From Acidobacteriota bacterium (GTDB lineage: Bacteria; Acidobacteriota; Aminicenantia; Aminicenantales; Aminicenantaceae): a DNA stretch of 34,793 nt. Every line of letters begins with the position of its first letter. The stretch's first letter is position 1. A program made the translations under genes and the position numbers. Below are positions 1 through 7,010 of the stretch, one piece after another. Location: NCBI GenBank assembly GCA_030669585.1, contig DAOVDI010000017.1:1-34793 (forward strand), written 5' to 3'. The notes beneath the pieces are model-generated. The model had not been told where the DNA came from, searched no databases, and saw only the letters and a list, made by a program, of their open reading frames with translations.

Positions 1-1
1 T

Positions 2-889
2 GTTCAAAGCGTCCCCCTAATCAGCCGCAAAAAGAAGCCTTTCGAGGCGCTGGACCAAATCTCCCTCTCCATTGGAAGCGGGATGTTTGGCCTAGTGGGG
101 CCCAACGGCGCCGGGAAAACCACCCTGATGCGCATTATCTGCGGAATTCTGGCCCCCAGCCGGGGCAAGGTGTCCTTCAACCACCTGGACCTGGAGGAGC
201 ATAGGGAGGAGCTTCAGGCTCTTATCGGCTACCTGCCCCAGGAATTCGGCACCTATGAAAATATGACCGCCACCCAGTTCCTGGATTATCAGGCTATGCT
301 CAAGGGGATCTGGAATAAGGGAGAAAGGGACCGCATCGTCGGCACTGCCCTGGATTCCGTTCATCTTTCGGAAAACCGCAACCACAAGATAGGCACCTTT
401 TCCGGGGGTATGAAGCAGCGCATAGGGATCGCCCAGACCTTGCTCAAGCTGCCCAGGATCCTGGTGGTGGATGAACCGACGGCGGGGCTGGACCCGAGGG
501 AGAGGATCAAATTCCGAAACCTGTTGTCCGAACTGGCCAAGGACCGCATTGTGATATTTTCAACCCACATCATCGAAGACATTTCTAGCTCCTGCAACAA
601 GCTGGCCGTTCTGCTGGAGGGCAGAGTCAAGTTCGTCGGCACCCCCAAGGAACTGGTCGAACGGACCCGGGGAAATATCTGGCAGGCCAATATCCCGGAA
701 GGTGATCTGGACAGGGTCAGGCGTACCACAAATGTGGTCCATCACATGCGGGATGCCGGCAAAGTCAGAGTGCGGATTATGGCGAAGAAACAGCCTTTGG
801 AAGGAGCCAAACAGGTGGTTCCCACCCTGGAAGATGCCTACATGTGGCTGATGGGCTCGTCCGGACGGAACGAAGGAGGCAGACCGTGA
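2..889 (+). CDS. ABC transporter ATP-binding protein, 5'-truncated by window edge
   Basis: This is an ATPase subunit that would energise transport by the adjacent permease at the inner membrane. The frame is open from base 2, and residues upstream of the first ATG (83) read as the normal beginning of an ABC domain (a stretch FEALDQISLSI just before the Walker A), so the true start lies outside the window. Visible motifs are Walker A GPNGAGKTT (about 101-127), the Q-loop around LPQEFG, the signature FSGGMKQR, Walker B ILVVDEP followed by TAGLDP, and the H-loop STHI. The domain resembles the CcmA/NatA-type drug and antibiotic exporter ATPases. The stop overlaps the GTG start of the permease gene, so the two are translationally coupled. 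Base composition is GC-rich (36 of 60 bases in 421-480), unlike later regions. The substrate cannot be told. Confidence 0.93.
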   Translation, partial: VQSVPLISRKKKPFEALDQISLSIGSGMFGLVGPNGAGKTTLMRIICGILAPSRGKVSFNHLDLEEHREELQALIGYLPQEFGTYENMTATQFLDYQAMLKGIWNKGERDRIVGTALDSVHLSENRNHKIGTFSGGMKQRIGIAQTLLKLPRILVVDEPTAGLDPRERIKFRNLLSELAKDRIVIFSTHIIEDISSSCNKLAVLLEGRVKFVGTPKELVERTRGNIWQANIPEGDLDRVRRTTNVVHHMRDAGKVRVRIMAKKQPLEGAKQVVPTLEDAYMWLMGSSGRNEGGRP

Positions 890-1587
890 ACAGGTTCAAA
901 ACCGTCGCCGCATTTTTTAGATACAACGCTCTTCACATATTCGGGGGGCGGTTTGTAGTTTTCCTGGGACTGGCCCTAGGCCTTTTTTTTCTGGTCCTGT
1001 TTATCGGCCTGCTGGGAAGGAGCGGGACGCCTAATTCGGAGCGGCTGTACAACTATCTTCTCGCGCCCGGCATTCTGCTTGTCTTTTATCCTTCGGTGTA
1101 CGGCATTCAGAGGGACCAGGACACGCGCATGGTGGAAACACTTTTCGGCATCCCCGATTACCGCTACAAAGTCTGGTTGACACGATTGGTGACGCTCTAC
1201 ATCATCATCGCCGTCATGATGTTTGCCCTGGTTCTCCTCTGCAGGATCACCCTGGCCGACTTCCCCGTCTGGCGTATGGTCTCTCATGTTATGATGCCGG
1301 TAATCTTCCTGGGGAGCCTGGCCTTTTTCATCTCCGCCCAGTCCACCAGCGGCAATGTCACTGCCGTAATTATGGTTATCTTTCTCATGTTCTTTTGGGT
1401 GCTGGGGGATGAGCTTAAGAACAGCAGCTGGTTTCTCTTCCATAATCCCTTCCGTAGTGTGGAGGCCCTCAAGTCTGTGCTCTGGGCCCAAACCACATTC
1501 TACAACAGGCTTTATCTTGTCCTGGGATCAGTGGTCGCGACGCTGTTTGCTCTTCTCCGTCTTCAGAACAGAGAGAAATTTATTTAA
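886..1587 (+). CDS. ABC-2 type transporter permease
   Basis: This integral membrane protein of 233 residues is the likely partner of the preceding ATPase. I place the start at the GTG at 886 because it sits 5-6 bases after a good GAAGGAGG ribosome site (872-879) and overlaps the ATPase stop (GTGA). An in-frame ATG at 844 would give a hydrophilic Arg-rich extension overlapping the ATPase gene. About six hydrophobic segments follow: near FVVFLGLALGLFFLVLFIGL, LLAPGILLVFYPSVYGI, LVTLYIIIAVMMFALVLL, VMMPVIFLGSLAFFISA, VTAVIMVIFLMFFWVLG and LYLVLGSVVATLFALL. This fits half of an ABC-2 exporter that would work as a dimer. There is no periplasmic-binding protein nearby, which also suggests export. 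The substrate is unknown. Confidence 0.85.
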   Translation: MNRFKTVAAFFRYNALHIFGGRFVVFLGLALGLFFLVLFIGLLGRSGTPNSERLYNYLLAPGILLVFYPSVYGIQRDQDTRMVETLFGIPDYRYKVWLTRLVTLYIIIAVMMFALVLLCRITLADFPVWRMVSHVMMPVIFLGSLAFFISAQSTSGNVTAVIMVIFLMFFWVLGDELKNSSWFLFHNPFRSVEALKSVLWAQTTFYNRLYLVLGSVVATLFALLRLQNREKFI

Positions 1588-1642
1588 CCCCAGAGTAGTC
1601 ATACTGATGTTATAGTTATTCTTCCCTATTATGAAGTTACGT

Positions 1643-2170
1643 CTATCGCAGCATCTTTGCAATCTTGGGACGAGTCATTTTAATCCGCTCGTAGTCCAAT
1701 CTCAATCCTAGCGGCTTAAGGGCCTTTCCGATGCTGTCGTAGATGTCTTTGACATCTTCGAAAGGCCTCGAAACGGTCTCCAATGCGACAGACCCGGCGT
1801 TGTTCCTTAGATTTTTATCAGCACCGTTGTCCAACAGGGCCTCGACGATCTCGGTGTGGCAAAAGAAGGCGGCGATGTGAAGCGGAGTTGATCCCTCGTT
1901 GTTTGTGATTTTCATATCAGCCCCGGCCTCAATCAACGCCTTGGCCGCTTCAGTCTGGCCAAACGTTATTGCAGCAATCAGGGGACTGGACCCGTACTCA
2001 TCTTTTTCATTCAGGTCCGAACCGGCCTTGATGTGCTGCCGAATGGCATCAACTCTCCCCTGAAGGGCTGCCAAGTGGAGGTTTATACGAGGAGTTGGAT
2101 TCTCCTGCTTTCCACAGCCGGCTACGGTTAGGAGTGAAACGACGAGTATTACTGTCATTACAGTTTTCAT
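1643..2170 (-). CDS. ankyrin-repeat lipoprotein
   Basis: The 175-residue product starts with a lipoprotein signal peptide whose lipobox LTVAGC puts the lipidated cysteine at about residue 19. Three ankyrin repeats follow (about residues 31-128). They are recognisable by ALQGRVDAIRQHIKAGSD, then GSSPLIAAITFGQTEAAKAL, then GSTPLHIAAFFCHTEIVEAL with the DNGADKNLRNNAG turn. The remaining 45 residues are basic and match nothing I know. Such proteins usually mediate protein-protein contacts in the periplasm or on the outer membrane. A GGAGG site lies seven bases before the ATG. The gene is 22 bases downstream of the acyltransferase gene on the same strand, so the two are probably co-transcribed. 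It is convergent with the ABC permease gene, with about 55 bases between the stops and no obvious terminator. No specific partner can be named. Confidence 0.88.
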   Translation of the reverse strand: MKTVMTVILVVSLLTVAGCGKQENPTPRINLHLAALQGRVDAIRQHIKAGSDLNEKDEYGSSPLIAAITFGQTEAAKALIEAGADMKITNNEGSTPLHIAAFFCHTEIVEALLDNGADKNLRNNAGSVALETVSRPFEDVKDIYDSIGKALKPLGLRLDYERIKMTRPKIAKMLR

Positions 2171-2192
2171 TGCTTATCCTCCAGTATTTATT

Positions 2193-3317
2193 TTATATTT
2201 TCGATCTAATGGCCTTTCTATAAAGATAAACGATCAGATTACATACTGCATAGGTTGATGCTGTCAATATAAGATACTTTACCAGTGAAGGAATTGCCGT
2301 GTCGAGCATGGTTAATGCTATGCTACCCAAGACTATTACATGGATGATATACACACTGTAAGAATTTCTGTTCATCTCTTTACTGATCTTACCTGATTTA
2401 TTCAGAAAAAATCTGAAAGTGTTTATCATTATATACAGTATGCATAGTAATGAAAGGAGATAATTAAACCGAATGAGGAGTGTATCAACTATCTCGGAAA
2501 AAAAATATTTACCCGGGTTCAGCAGGGAGTACAGAAGTAAGGAAATATATAGTGCTACCGGTATCCATGCAGTACAACTCAGAAAAATGTAAAGCTTTTT
2601 GCTTTTCCCTTTTGATTCGAATATCTTGAGTTTATAGCACAAAGATCCCAATAGAAATATCAAAAAGTAGATCAAAAGTCTTTCATTTTGGAAATCTATA
2701 AATATTGTTTTTGTCCAACCCTGACCGTTAAAAATATCCATACAAAAACTATAAATAAGACCAATGAGAAAGAATGCCCCAATAGCTCCCTTCAAGGTGA
2801 TCTTTGATATGTTAATATTTAGTCTTGATAGGAATAAATACAGGATGTCGAATAAAAAAAGAACAGGTAGAAACCACAGCCAATTTTGACTCCAAATTCC
2901 GTTGCTCCAGTGAAAGTAGGTCGTCCAACTTTCTTGAGGTAAATTTCGAGAGTATAAGAATATAACTTTGTAAAGCGGGATCAACGTTAAAACGGCGATA
3001 ATCCAGGGGATCATAAGCCTTTTAAATTTAGATTTGAGAAAGGCCCACTCATTCTTGTTCTTTATAGACAAGGGCGTAAAATAACCTGCGATAAAAAATA
3101 TGGCTGACATTACAAAGATATCTATAATTAGATTGATAATCTCAAATAAATTGTTAGTTGATGGGTCGTAAACGATCCAAAACAAACCTCCCACACCGCT
3201 GTTCTCATAAACAATACCAACATGAATTAAAACCACTGAAAAAATCATGAAAGTTCTTAGATTATCTAAAAAGTAGATCCTACTTCCTTTGGTGGCGTCT
3301 TGTCCTTTTCCAATCAT
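2193..3317 (-). CDS. membrane acyltransferase, acyltransferase 3 family (OpgC/MdoC-like)
   Basis: A polytopic inner-membrane protein of 374 residues with roughly ten hydrophobic segments. The N-terminal RIYFLDNLRTFMIFSVVLIH is the hallmark of acyltransferase family 3, in which the His at the end of the first helix is thought to be catalytic. Related proteins O-acylate glucans, LPS or other surface sugars using acyl groups from the cytoplasm. I choose the ATG at 3317 because TTGGAG lies just upstream (3324-3328) at proper spacing. A TTG at 3329 would overlap that site. The gene is AT-rich with short Lys/Ile/Phe codons, in contrast with the GC-rich ABC genes next door, which may reflect separate acquisition. 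The ankyrin lipoprotein follows it. The acceptor sugar is unknown. Confidence 0.85.
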   Translation of the reverse strand: MIGKGQDATKGSRIYFLDNLRTFMIFSVVLIHVGIVYENSGVGGLFWIVYDPSTNNLFEIINLIIDIFVMSAIFFIAGYFTPLSIKNKNEWAFLKSKFKRLMIPWIIAVLTLIPLYKVIFLYSRNLPQESWTTYFHWSNGIWSQNWLWFLPVLFLFDILYLFLSRLNINISKITLKGAIGAFFLIGLIYSFCMDIFNGQGWTKTIFIDFQNERLLIYFLIFLLGSLCYKLKIFESKGKSKKLYIFLSCTAWIPVALYISLLLYSLLNPGKYFFSEIVDTLLIRFNYLLSLLCILYIMINTFRFFLNKSGKISKEMNRNSYSVYIIHVIVLGSIALTMLDTAIPSLVKYLILTASTYAVCNLIVYLYRKAIRSKI

Positions 3318-3383
3318 CAATAACTCCAATTTAGTTATTCAAAAGTTAATTTGTATCTAGTATTATAATACATGAAGGACTGT

Positions 3384-3469
3384 GCATAACCGGCAAAACC
3401 GAATACGATCAATTTCCTTTCTGGACCAAACCGGACGCGGTTTGGTCCATGTTCATGCGCTTGTTATGT
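3384..3469 (+). repeat. hairpin with attC-like ends
   Basis: At 3423-3432 and 3439-3448 two ten-base arms (GGACCAAACC / GGTTTGGTCC) form a perfect inverted repeat around a six-base loop. It is flanked by GCATAAC (3384-3390) and GTTATGT (3463-3469), which pair at six of seven positions. The right side, TGCGCTTGTTATGT, resembles the right end of integron attC sites. The left inner box does not match the right inner box, and no integrase or cassette gene in the expected orientation is seen. It lies between the acyltransferase start and tRNA-Val. The hairpin is certain; the attC reading is weak. A T-run does not follow the stem on either strand, so it is not a standard terminator. Confidence 0.5.
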
Positions 3470-3580
3470 ACTTTTTCCTTTAATATCATTTCGTCAAATT
3501 CTAACATATTACCTGGACCAATATTAGGGGGGCAGGTCAATGAAAAAAGAAAAATGAGGCTAAGTAGTTGATAATAAGAA

Positions 3581-3655
3581 TGGTGGGCGATAGAGGATTC
3601 GAACCTCCGACTTCTACCGTGTGAAGGTAGCACTCTGCCGCTGAGTTAATCGCCC
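3581..3655 (-). tRNA. tRNA-Val (anticodon CAC), CCA encoded
   Basis: The minus strand folds into a full cloverleaf. The acceptor arms are GGGCGAT (3649-3655) and ATCGCCC (3585-3591) with discriminator A. The D-stem is ACTC/GAGT, and the anticodon stem CTACC/GGTAG closes the loop TTCACAC. The T-stem is GGAGG/CCTCT (one G-U pair) around TTCGAAT. The anticodon CAC reads GUG valine codons. The 3' CCA is encoded in the DNA. Confidence 0.97.
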
Positions 3656-3671
3656 GACCAGTTATCCTGCT

Positions 3672-3702
3672 TTATTCATAAAACGTGAATAATCCAGGTT
3701 AT
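3672..3702. repeat. short intergenic repeat with hairpin, copy 1
   Basis: TTATTCA (3672-3678) and TGAATAA (3686-3692) form a seven-base-pair hairpin with a seven-base loop. The right arm continues into the 17-base word TGAATAATCCAGGTTAT (3686-3702), found exactly again at 6994-7010. The left part, TTATTCATAAAA, recurs at 33331-33342, and in inverted form (as TTTATGAATAA) at 5797-5807. Confidence 0.7.
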
Positions 3703-3724
3703 TTGATTTGTTGTCGATTGTCAA
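3696..3724 (-). promoter_or_regulatory. candidate promoter for tRNA-Val
   Basis: On the minus strand a perfect TTGACA (3719-3724) is followed after 17 bases by TAACCT (3696-3701), about 40 bases upstream of the mature tRNA. The -10 match is poor, so this rests on the -35 and the spacing. The -10 lies inside the repeated word shared with 6994-7010. Confidence 0.4.
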
Positions 3725-3794
3725 TATATCCTGCACACAAAGGGAAGAAAATAGGAGTTTGACAAGTCTTCTGTTTATCATTATAAATAGAGTG

Positions 3795-4967
3795 ATGACC
3801 ATTAAGAGGTGTCCATACTGCAAAGCCATTATCGATGACAGCGCTGAATATTGCTCTAACTGCGGCACAAAGCTTCTTTTTCCTGAAGATGAATTTATCG
3901 AAGAGGATATCCCCGGAGAAAAGATCCTCAATGATGAAGTTGAACCCGAAAAGCCGGAATCTGATGAATCCGAGACTTCTTTGGAAGAGATCGAACTGCC
4001 GACAGCAGTAGAATCAGTTCTTGAATCTGAGGATGTTAATGAGCAGCCGCCAGATCTGTCTGAAGATGATGATAAAGTTGTATTAGATGAGCCAGAAGAA
4101 ATAGAAGAGCCAGAAGAACCATCAGGGGAAGAATCCGGGGAAATTCCCGATAAACCAGAAGATAGTCCCAAGGGAATCGAGGATTCAGTCTATCATATGG
4201 ACATTAATGAAAAAGGTGAGCTTCATATCGAAAAAGAGGAAACAGCCTCAAAACCCCTTCCCGAGACTCCTCCGGAGCGGGCGGATATTCAAACAGAATC
4301 ACAGGAATTTGTGACAATGGAGGAACTTAAAGAACCGGAACCCGAAGCCGACCAGGAAACTGAAACAAAACCAGAGGAGGAAGATGATTCCTACCGGAAC
4401 GGAGATCAGATGAGTATCTTTGATCCTGTGGAAAAGGAAAAAAAGGATATCGAGCAATTTCTGGACACTCTTAAAAAAGAGAGAGGAAAGGAAATACCAG
4501 CTCCTGCGGATACGGAAACTGGATTTCCTCCCTGGGCCAAGGAGATAAGTCAGGATAAAGCAGAAGAAGATGAAGTTTCTTTGGACGTGGAGACTGAAAT
4601 AGAACCGGACGGCATAGAAGAAGAGCCACTGGAAGAAGAAAAAGAGCCGTCCTTTCAGGAAGAAAGATTCCCTCTGGTTGAAGACAAAGAATCAACCGAG
4701 GACTTGGGTCTGATACCGGATCATCAATCAGGGCTTCTGCGCTGGATAAAGAGCAGATTATTTGATCTCCTTCTTGTGTCAGGAGTTTGGTTTCTTGCCG
4801 TCTGGCTGGCGTCCAGGATGCTCGGACTTTCCGCGTTCCGACTGATTTCTTCTTCGACAGAATGGGTGCTTATTCTACTGGGGATTTTTCTGTTTAAATA
4901 TTTTTTTCTATTTTTCTTTTTTCTGGGTAGGACTCTTGGAGATCATCTTTTTCCCCGAAAAGATTAA
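3795..4967 (+). CDS. zinc-ribbon, acidic-linker, partial RDD-like membrane protein
   Basis: The product of 390 residues has three parts. A zinc ribbon sits at the N-terminus with Cys6-x2-Cys9 and Cys20-x2-Cys23. A very acidic, Glu/Pro-rich and probably disordered linker covers about residues 30-310. Two hydrophobic segments lie near the C-terminus (LLLVSGVWFLAVWLASRML and WVLILLGIFLFKYFFLFFFF). The membrane end carries the marks of an RDD domain: RLFD before the first helix and GRTLGDHLF after the second. It stops there, so the third helix of a usual RDD domain is absent. The start at ATG 3795 makes the zinc ribbon N-terminal; the frame is open upstream to TTG 3708 but that extension is not domain-like. 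The ribosome site is weak. The last 74 bases overlap the lptB gene on the opposite strand. Function unknown; a membrane-tethered sensor or scaffold is a guess. Confidence 0.8.
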   Translation: MTIKRCPYCKAIIDDSAEYCSNCGTKLLFPEDEFIEEDIPGEKILNDEVEPEKPESDESETSLEEIELPTAVESVLESEDVNEQPPDLSEDDDKVVLDEPEEIEEPEEPSGEESGEIPDKPEDSPKGIEDSVYHMDINEKGELHIEKEETASKPLPETPPERADIQTESQEFVTMEELKEPEPEADQETETKPEEEDDSYRNGDQMSIFDPVEKEKKDIEQFLDTLKKERGKEIPAPADTETGFPPWAKEISQDKAEEDEVSLDVETEIEPDGIEEEPLEEEKEPSFQEERFPLVEDKESTEDLGLIPDHQSGLLRWIKSRLFDLLLVSGVWFLAVWLASRMLGLSAFRLISSSTEWVLILLGIFLFKYFFLFFFFLGRTLGDHLFPRKD

Positions 4968-5703
4968 GCTGGATCTCTTCACCAAATTTGAAGTTTTCCC
5001 CCAAGAATTTTTCTCTCGCATGCGCATCTGCAGTGATCTTTTCTGGAGAGCCCTCTATCAATATCTCTCCTTCATCTATAATATAGGCCCTGTCTGTGAT
5101 TTTAAACGTATCCCGGACATTGTGGTCGGATAGAATGATCCCGATCCCCCTCATTTTTAAAGTGAGCAGTATTTTCTGAAGTTCTTTGATGGTGATGGGA
5201 TCAATTCCGGTAAAGGGTTCGTCCAGAAGAAGAAATTTCGGTTTTATAGCAAGGGAACGGCATATCTCAAGCCGACGCCTCTCTCCGCCTGAGAGGCTGT
5301 GCGCCGACTGATGGGCCAAGTGCAGCAGCCCCAGTTCCTTGAGAAGGATTTTTGTTCGTTCGGCTTTTTCTTTTTTGTTGTATTTTAGAAGTTCCAGGAT
5401 CATGGTGATGTTTTTTTCCACGGATGTCTTCAGAAATACGGAATTTTCCTGGGGGAGGTAGGTGATGCCAATATTGGATTTTTTATTTGTGGAATATTTG
5501 GAGATGTTCTTGGCATCTAGAAAGATTGCCCCGCTATCAGGTTTGAGGAGGCCGACGATCATCTGAAAAGTGGTTGTTTTCCCTGCTCCATTCCGTCCTA
5601 GAAGCGCTATTATCTCGCCTGTCTTACATTCGATCGTGATTCCTTTGACAACCATACGCCGGCCATAGCTTTTTTCAAGTTTTTCAGCTTTCAGAACAGT
5701 CAT
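4894..5703 (-). CDS. lptB: LPS export ABC transporter ATPase LptB
   Basis: LptB is the cytoplasmic ATPase of the LptB2FG complex that extracts LPS from the inner membrane and pushes it along the Lpt bridge. The 269-residue protein has Walker A GRNGAGKTT, a Q-loop in GITYLPQENSVF typical of LptB, the signature LSGGERRR, Walker B FLLLDEP followed by FTGIDP, and the H-loop SDHNVRDT. It is about 25 residues longer than E. coli LptB through a charged C-terminal tail (after FLGENFKFG). I choose ATG 5703, which has AAAGGA five bases upstream; an earlier in-frame start (5742) lacks one. Other lpt genes are not adjacent, but an LptD-like gene is at 28797-30641. The 3' end overlaps the convergent zinc-ribbon/RDD gene by 74 bases. 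Confidence 0.92.
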   Translation of the reverse strand: MTVLKAEKLEKSYGRRMVVKGITIECKTGEIIALLGRNGAGKTTTFQMIVGLLKPDSGAIFLDAKNISKYSTNKKSNIGITYLPQENSVFLKTSVEKNITMILELLKYNKKEKAERTKILLKELGLLHLAHQSAHSLSGGERRRLEICRSLAIKPKFLLLDEPFTGIDPITIKELQKILLTLKMRGIGIILSDHNVRDTFKITDRAYIIDEGEILIEGSPEKITADAHAREKFLGENFKFGEEIQLNLFGEKDDLQESYPEKRKIEKNI

Positions 5704-5783
5704 TGTATCCTTTGTAATGAACAGATAAAATACTAAGGTCATCCCTTCCCGCTGTCAAGCCAGAATCTTTCGGACGTATTTGG

Positions 5784-5804
5784 GTGTCGTCGAATTTTAT
5801 GAAT
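5784..5804 (+). repeat. left arm of 21-bp perfect inverted repeat around the DUF1848 gene
   Basis: These 21 bases (starting GTGTCGTCG and ending TTATGAAT) are the exact reverse complement of 6733-6753. The bases on either side no longer match. The pair encloses about 930 bases holding one gene and no transposase. No target-site duplication is obvious to me. Confidence 0.85.
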
Positions 5805-5867
5805 AAGCCAGATATGGAATAATTTTTTAGATGATTGTGTTAATGTTTAAACATATCGCAAATTTTT

Positions 5868-6740
5868 ATGAATATTTCAGGAAAGATGAAGAAAATTATT
5901 AGCGCCTCAAGACGATCAGATCTTGTCGCGTTTTTCCCTGAATGGACTGCCGGTGTCTTCAGAGAAAAAAGTGTCCGTGTTTTTGGCCCATCCGGTCATG
6001 TGTACACGATTGATCTCAAACCCGAAAACATCCACACCATAATCCTGTGGTCTAAGAATTTTCTTCCTCTTCTGGAAAATCGCTTCGGCCTAAAAGATGT
6101 CCTCAAAGATTTTGATCAGCTATACCTTCATTTCACTATAACAGGACTGGGAGGGACTTTTATAGAAAGGGAGGTTATTAAGTACGAGGATGCATTAAAA
6201 CAAATCAACGGTCTTTTAAATATCGTTGGTCATCCTGAGAGGATATCCATCCGTTTTGATCCGGTGGTCTACTGGATGGAAGGGGATCGGCTCAGAACAA
6301 ATCTTCGATTGTTTGAATCCATTGCTCCTGAAGTCAGCTGGCACGGTATAAAAGATATCCGTTTCAGTTTTGCGCAATGGTATGGGAAGTCACGAAAAAG
6401 GGCGGTAAAATATGGTTTTCACTATCGAGATCCTTCGATCGAGGAGAAGATGAGAGATGCCTGTTATCTTTCAGAGGTTGCCGCCCATTGGGGATTGAAC
6501 CTGTATTCATGCTGCCAGAAATATTTGGAAAACCTGCCCGGGATCTCGCCTTCAGCATGCATCGACGGCCGCATGTTAAGAAAGCTTCATCCTCAACAGG
6601 AAAAAGCCTCGATCAAAAAAGATTCATCTCAGAGAAAGGATTGCCGCTGCACCGACTCGGTGGATATCGGCAGCTACAGGCAGAACTGCCCGCATAGTTG
6701 TATATACTGCTACGCCAATCCAAACCTGGATAATTCATAA
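5868..6740 (+). CDS. DUF1848 family protein with C-terminal CxxxCxxC cluster
   Basis: The 290-residue product opens with the DUF1848 signature ISASRRSDLVAFFPEW. It continues with TIILWSKNFLPLL, the YLHFTITGLG strand motif and RISIRFDPVVYW, all in family order. Near the C-terminus CRCTDSVDIGSY is followed by CPHSCIYCYANP. There Cys274, Cys278 and Cys281 make a CxxxCxxC motif like the iron-sulfur site of radical SAM enzymes, but at the opposite end of the protein. The family has no proven reaction to my knowledge. Length is typical. ATG 5868 has no ribosome site; ATG 5886 has a weak AGGA very close by, so the start is uncertain by six codons. A perfect 21-bp inverted repeat flanks the gene, and its right arm supplies the TAA stop. 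Confidence 0.88.
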   Translation: MNISGKMKKIISASRRSDLVAFFPEWTAGVFREKSVRVFGPSGHVYTIDLKPENIHTIILWSKNFLPLLENRFGLKDVLKDFDQLYLHFTITGLGGTFIEREVIKYEDALKQINGLLNIVGHPERISIRFDPVVYWMEGDRLRTNLRLFESIAPEVSWHGIKDIRFSFAQWYGKSRKRAVKYGFHYRDPSIEEKMRDACYLSEVAAHWGLNLYSCCQKYLENLPGISPSACIDGRMLRKLHPQQEKASIKKDSSQRKDCRCTDSVDIGSYRQNCPHSCIYCYANPNLDNS

Positions 6741-6753
6741 AATTCGACGACAC
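6733..6753 (-). repeat. right arm of 21-bp perfect inverted repeat around the DUF1848 gene
   Basis: Exact reverse complement of 5784-5804. It overlaps the last codons and the TAA stop (6738-6740) of the DUF1848 gene, so the repeat forms part of the coding sequence at this end. Confidence 0.85.
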
Positions 6754-6764
6754 GTTGAAAAAAA

Positions 6765-6832
6765 AGGATTCGAGGATTCTAGGGTTTGAGTGAAAAGAAA
6801 AAAGATAGAAAGAGAGGATTCAAGGATTCGAG
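6765..6832 (+). repeat. two copies of a GGATTC-rich direct repeat
   Basis: The word AGGATTCGAGGATTCTAG at 6765-6782 recurs as AGGATTCAAGGATTCGAG at 6815-6832, exactly 50 bases later. Each copy is itself a doubled GGATTC unit. The spacer is purine-rich (6790-6814). No coding potential is seen. Confidence 0.65.
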
Positions 6833-6863
6833 TGTTTTTTATTGTGTTCTGTTGAAGTAAGTG

Positions 6864-6987
6864 CCTGGACTATTTACGATTCGAGGTTGATGCATCTGCA
6901 AGAGACTGTTCGTGAAGCCGTATTTATATACTGCGAACGGACGGCATCGCAGCAGATGGGATAAGATCGGCTCGTAAATTGTTCAGG
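6864..6987. repeat. 124-bp nested inverted-repeat element
   Basis: Outer arms 6864-6879 (CCTGGACTATTTACGA) and 6972-6987 (TCGTAAATTGTTCAGG) are complementary at 14 of 16 positions. Inside lie CATCTGC (6893-6899) with GCAGATG (6952-6958), then GTTCG (6908-6912) with CGAAC (6934-6938). The three pairs nest in order, so a single strand could fold into a long interrupted hairpin. It lies between the convergent 3' ends of the DUF1848 gene and the metallophosphoesterase gene, where it could act as a transcript end or be a small non-autonomous mobile element. Confidence 0.7.
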
Positions 6988-6993
6988 CTACTA

Positions 6994-7010
6994 TGAATAA
7001 TCCAGGTTAT
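6994..7010. repeat. short intergenic repeat, copy 2
   Basis: Exact second copy of the 17-base word at 3686-3702. It begins six bases after the 124-bp inverted-repeat element and ends over the TAA stop of the metallophosphoesterase gene (7007-7009 on the minus strand). Confidence 0.7.

Noticed and set aside
976-1491. 171-residue minus-strand ORF, plus similar antisense ORFs inside other genes
   Set aside because: It lies opposite the ABC permease, is His/Gln/Asp-rich without domains, and has no ribosome site.
3384-3469. A confirmed integron cassette array
   Set aside because: Only one candidate site, imperfect boxes, no integrase, and wrong gene orientation.
3409-3633. 74-residue minus-strand ORF running through tRNA-Val
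   Set aside because: It overlaps the whole tRNA and the hairpin; the sequence is explained by them.
3662-4171. Serine-rich ORF on the minus strand
   Set aside because: It is the antisense of the Glu/Pro-rich linker of the zinc-ribbon protein; acidic codons read backwards give Ser runs. No signal or domain.
5784-6753. Insertion sequence carrying DUF1848
   Set aside because: No transposase, and I saw no flanking duplication. Reported only as inverted repeats around a gene.
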